Shown in pieces: positions 14,247 through 15,489 of a stretch of 15,489 nucleotides of DNA. A program made the translations under genes and the position numbers. The notes under the pieces are model-generated. The model saw only the letters and a list, made by a program, of their open reading frames with translations. It ran no database searches and was not told the DNA's origin. How positions within the stretch are numbered: the stretch's first letter is position 1; every line of letters starts with the position of its first letter. Origin of the DNA: Melioribacteraceae bacterium (lineage in GTDB: Bacteria > Bacteroidota > Ignavibacteria > Ignavibacteriales > Melioribacteraceae); assembly GCA_023230485.1 (NCBI GenBank), contig JALNXG010000078.1, positions 1 through 15,489 on the forward strand. The letters run 5' to 3'.

Positions 14247-14270
14247 GGGTATCTTTTTATTAAGATACCC
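14247..14270. terminator. Hairpin between convergent metK and the sterol desaturase-family gene
   Basis: GGGTATCTT (14247-14255) and AAGATACCC (14262-14270) form a perfect 9-bp stem with a 6-base loop, 27 bases after the metK stop and 22 before the end of the convergent gene. No long T run follows on either strand, so it is a candidate bidirectional terminator with moderate support. Confidence 0.55.
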
Positions 14271-14292
14271 GGTTATAAAATTAGAAATATAA

Positions 14293-15111
14293 TTAGTTTT
14301 TCTTTTGCGGTTTGTAACTTCTGAAGGCATAAAAGAATTGTTTATGAAACGGTTCAGGGAAGAAAGTTTTAAGTCCGTACTCGTCGGCTTTACCTCCTGG
14401 TAAATATGCAGTACCGAATATCCAATCCCAGATGGCTAATTTTGTAGCGAAATTTCTATTACGACCTTTACCTGTTGTATGATGCCAACGATGCATTTCA
14501 GGACCATTTATAATTTTTTGAAATGCTCCCGTATTTACATTTATATTTGAATGAATCCACATTCCCCAAAGCGCACTTATCATACCTTTATATGCAATTA
14601 CTTCAACTGGCGAACCGAGTAGTACTATTGGTAAAAATTCAATAGTTTGGTTAATCAATATTTCTACGGCATGTGAACGTGAACCGGAAAGCCAATCGAC
14701 CTTTCTAGGTGAGTGATGTGCCTCATGTAATCGCCATAAATATTTATTTTTATGCTGCCAGCGATGCATCCAATAAATATATAAATCATGTGTTATTGTA
14801 AAAAAAATGAGTTGAAGCCAGATAGGGATTTCGGTGAATAATTTTAATCGACTTATACCCGTAGTGTTATCAATAAAGGCGATTATACCGGAGAAGATAA
14901 TTATTCCGAGTATATAGCTTTGTGCAATTGTATATAAAGCGAGATCATTAAAGAATCCTTCTCTTATAATTTTCTGTCCTTTGTTATAAGGGAAGATGCG
15001 TTCGAGGATTATATAAATTATCGCCGCAAAAATTATTGCAATGAAAGAAAACTTTTCGGCAAAAGAAATATTATTAAAATAATTTGCGATATCGGTGAAG
15101 AAAGATTCCAT
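14293..15111 (-). CDS. Membrane-bound sterol desaturase/fatty acid hydroxylase superfamily protein
   Basis: Members are di-iron membrane enzymes that hydroxylate or desaturate lipids, using clustered histidines. The 272 residues have membrane segments at about 19-40, 57-80 and 97-107, with another hydrophobic stretch near 152-186. The histidine clusters are H108-x7-H116-x3-H120 (THDLYIYWMHRWQH), H129-x2-HH (HEAHHS), H187 in WIHSN, and H207-x2-HH (MHRWHH), matching the superfamily pattern. The substrate is not predictable: carotenoid, sterol, hopanoid-like lipid or fatty acid are all possible. The ATG lies 2 bases after the stop of the NeuB-family gene, so the two are cotranscribed, although a shared pathway is not obvious. 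A strong ribosome binding site is not visible, consistent with translational coupling. Confidence 0.9.
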   Translation of the reverse strand: MESFFTDIANYFNNISFAEKFSFIAIIFAAIIYIILERIFPYNKGQKIIREGFFNDLALYTIAQSYILGIIIFSGIIAFIDNTTGISRLKLFTEIPIWLQLIFFTITHDLYIYWMHRWQHKNKYLWRLHEAHHSPRKVDWLSGSRSHAVEILINQTIEFLPIVLLGSPVEVIAYKGMISALWGMWIHSNINVNTGAFQKIINGPEMHRWHHTTGKGRNRNFATKLAIWDWIFGTAYLPGGKADEYGLKTFFPEPFHKQFFYAFRSYKPQKKN

Positions 15112-15113
15112 AA

Positions 15114-15489
15114 CTATACCGGCTCATTTTTTACTCTTCTAAGTTTTTTGATACTCCCTAATTCGCTATCATAGACTTTCTTTATTCCGTCTCCGAGCGA
15201 TTTCTCTATATCGCGAATATCTTTTACTAATCGGGACATCCCTTGTATCTCGACAGAGGCAGCCTGATCCGTTCCCCACATTGCTCTATCTAGAGTTATA
15301 TGGCGTTCAATAAAAGTAGCACCCAAAACGACAGCAGCTAATGATGGGGCTAACCCGGTTTCATGCCCCGAATACCCAATAGGTATATGAGGATATTTTT
15401 CTTTATAACTCTTAATCACATTAAGATTTAGCTCTTCTAATTTGCATGGATAAGTTGATGTCGATTGTGCTACAAGCACAGGATAATCA
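15114..15489 (-). CDS. NeuB-family sialic-acid-type synthase, C-terminal part (5' end beyond the window)
   Basis: NeuB-type enzymes condense phosphoenolpyruvate with an amino sugar to give nonulosonic acids (sialic, legionaminic or pseudaminic acid) for surface glycans. The frame is open to the window edge (codons for DYPVLVAQSTSTYP at its start), so about 124 C-terminal residues are seen. These include the end of the TIM barrel: GYSGHETG, GATFIERHITLDRAMWGTDQAASVE, then LVKDIRDIEKSLGDG. The two histidines (GHE and ERH) are 21 residues apart, as are the metal-binding pair of Neisseria NeuB. The protein stops soon after KKVYDSELGSIKKLRRVKNEPV, so it lacks the C-terminal SAF (antifreeze-like) domain of classical NeuB. 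GTDQ replaces the usual G-x-DH. It is probably part of a surface polysaccharide operon running off the window. Confidence 0.88.
   Translation of the reverse strand, partial: DYPVLVAQSTSTYPCKLEELNLNVIKSYKEKYPHIPIGYSGHETGLAPSLAAVVLGATFIERHITLDRAMWGTDQAASVEIQGMSRLVKDIRDIEKSLGDGIKKVYDSELGSIKKLRRVKNEPV

Overview
The window looks like a chromosomal segment of a low-GC bacterium of the Bacteroidota/Chlorobiota/Ignavibacteriota group. An Ignavibacteria-like organism is my best guess. The support is a TonB-dependent receptor with an N-terminal carboxypeptidase-regulatory-like domain, three sites matching the Bacteroidota -7 promoter element TAnnTTTG, and protein families typical of that group. Unlike many Bacteroidota, several genes carry clear Shine-Dalgarno sequences. 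Assignment below phylum level is inference. There are no IS elements, tRNA/rRNA genes, CRISPR arrays or prophage genes.

Layout. (1) Positions 101-1165 (+) hold queE and queD, two consecutive enzymes of 7-deazaguanine (queuosine) synthesis, followed by a possible 42-residue hydrophobic small protein. (2) Positions 1363-6229 (-) form a tightly spaced five-gene operon. In transcription order it encodes a soluble PAS hybrid histidine kinase, a NusG-like factor with a repeat-built acidic tail, a YhaM-like OB-fold/HD exoribonuclease, a secreted RMD-like TPR protein and a SIRT5-like sirtuin. (3) Positions 6335-8602 (+) encode a TonB-dependent outer-membrane receptor, divergent from that operon and closed by an 11-bp hairpin shared with the convergent next operon. 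(4) Positions 8652-11169 (-) are a two-component pair: a soluble HEIGNPL-type histidine kinase and a sigma-54 activator response regulator. (5) Positions 11289-12875 (+) encode an exported DUF4140/DUF4139 (MuiA-like) protein. (6) Positions 12880-14219 hold metK and its leader. (7) Positions 14293-15489 (-) are the end of another operon: a NeuB-family sialic-acid-type synthase, cut by the window edge, and a membrane-bound sterol desaturase/fatty acid hydroxylase family protein.

The most interesting region is the 210-bp metK leader. It contains two copies of an RNA element whose conserved blocks (GATTTA, ATTGCA, GCTAAA) and pseudoknot-like layout match the SAM-II riboswitch class. A strong intrinsic terminator lies between the copies. 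The first copy starts just downstream of a Bacteroidota-type promoter, and the second overlaps the metK Shine-Dalgarno sequence. Differences between the copies preserve pairing in the P1 stem. Six bases of the first aptamer can pair with the 5' arm and loop of the terminator. The simplest reading is a two-stage SAM feedback switch on SAM synthetase, with transcriptional control by copy A and translational control by copy B.
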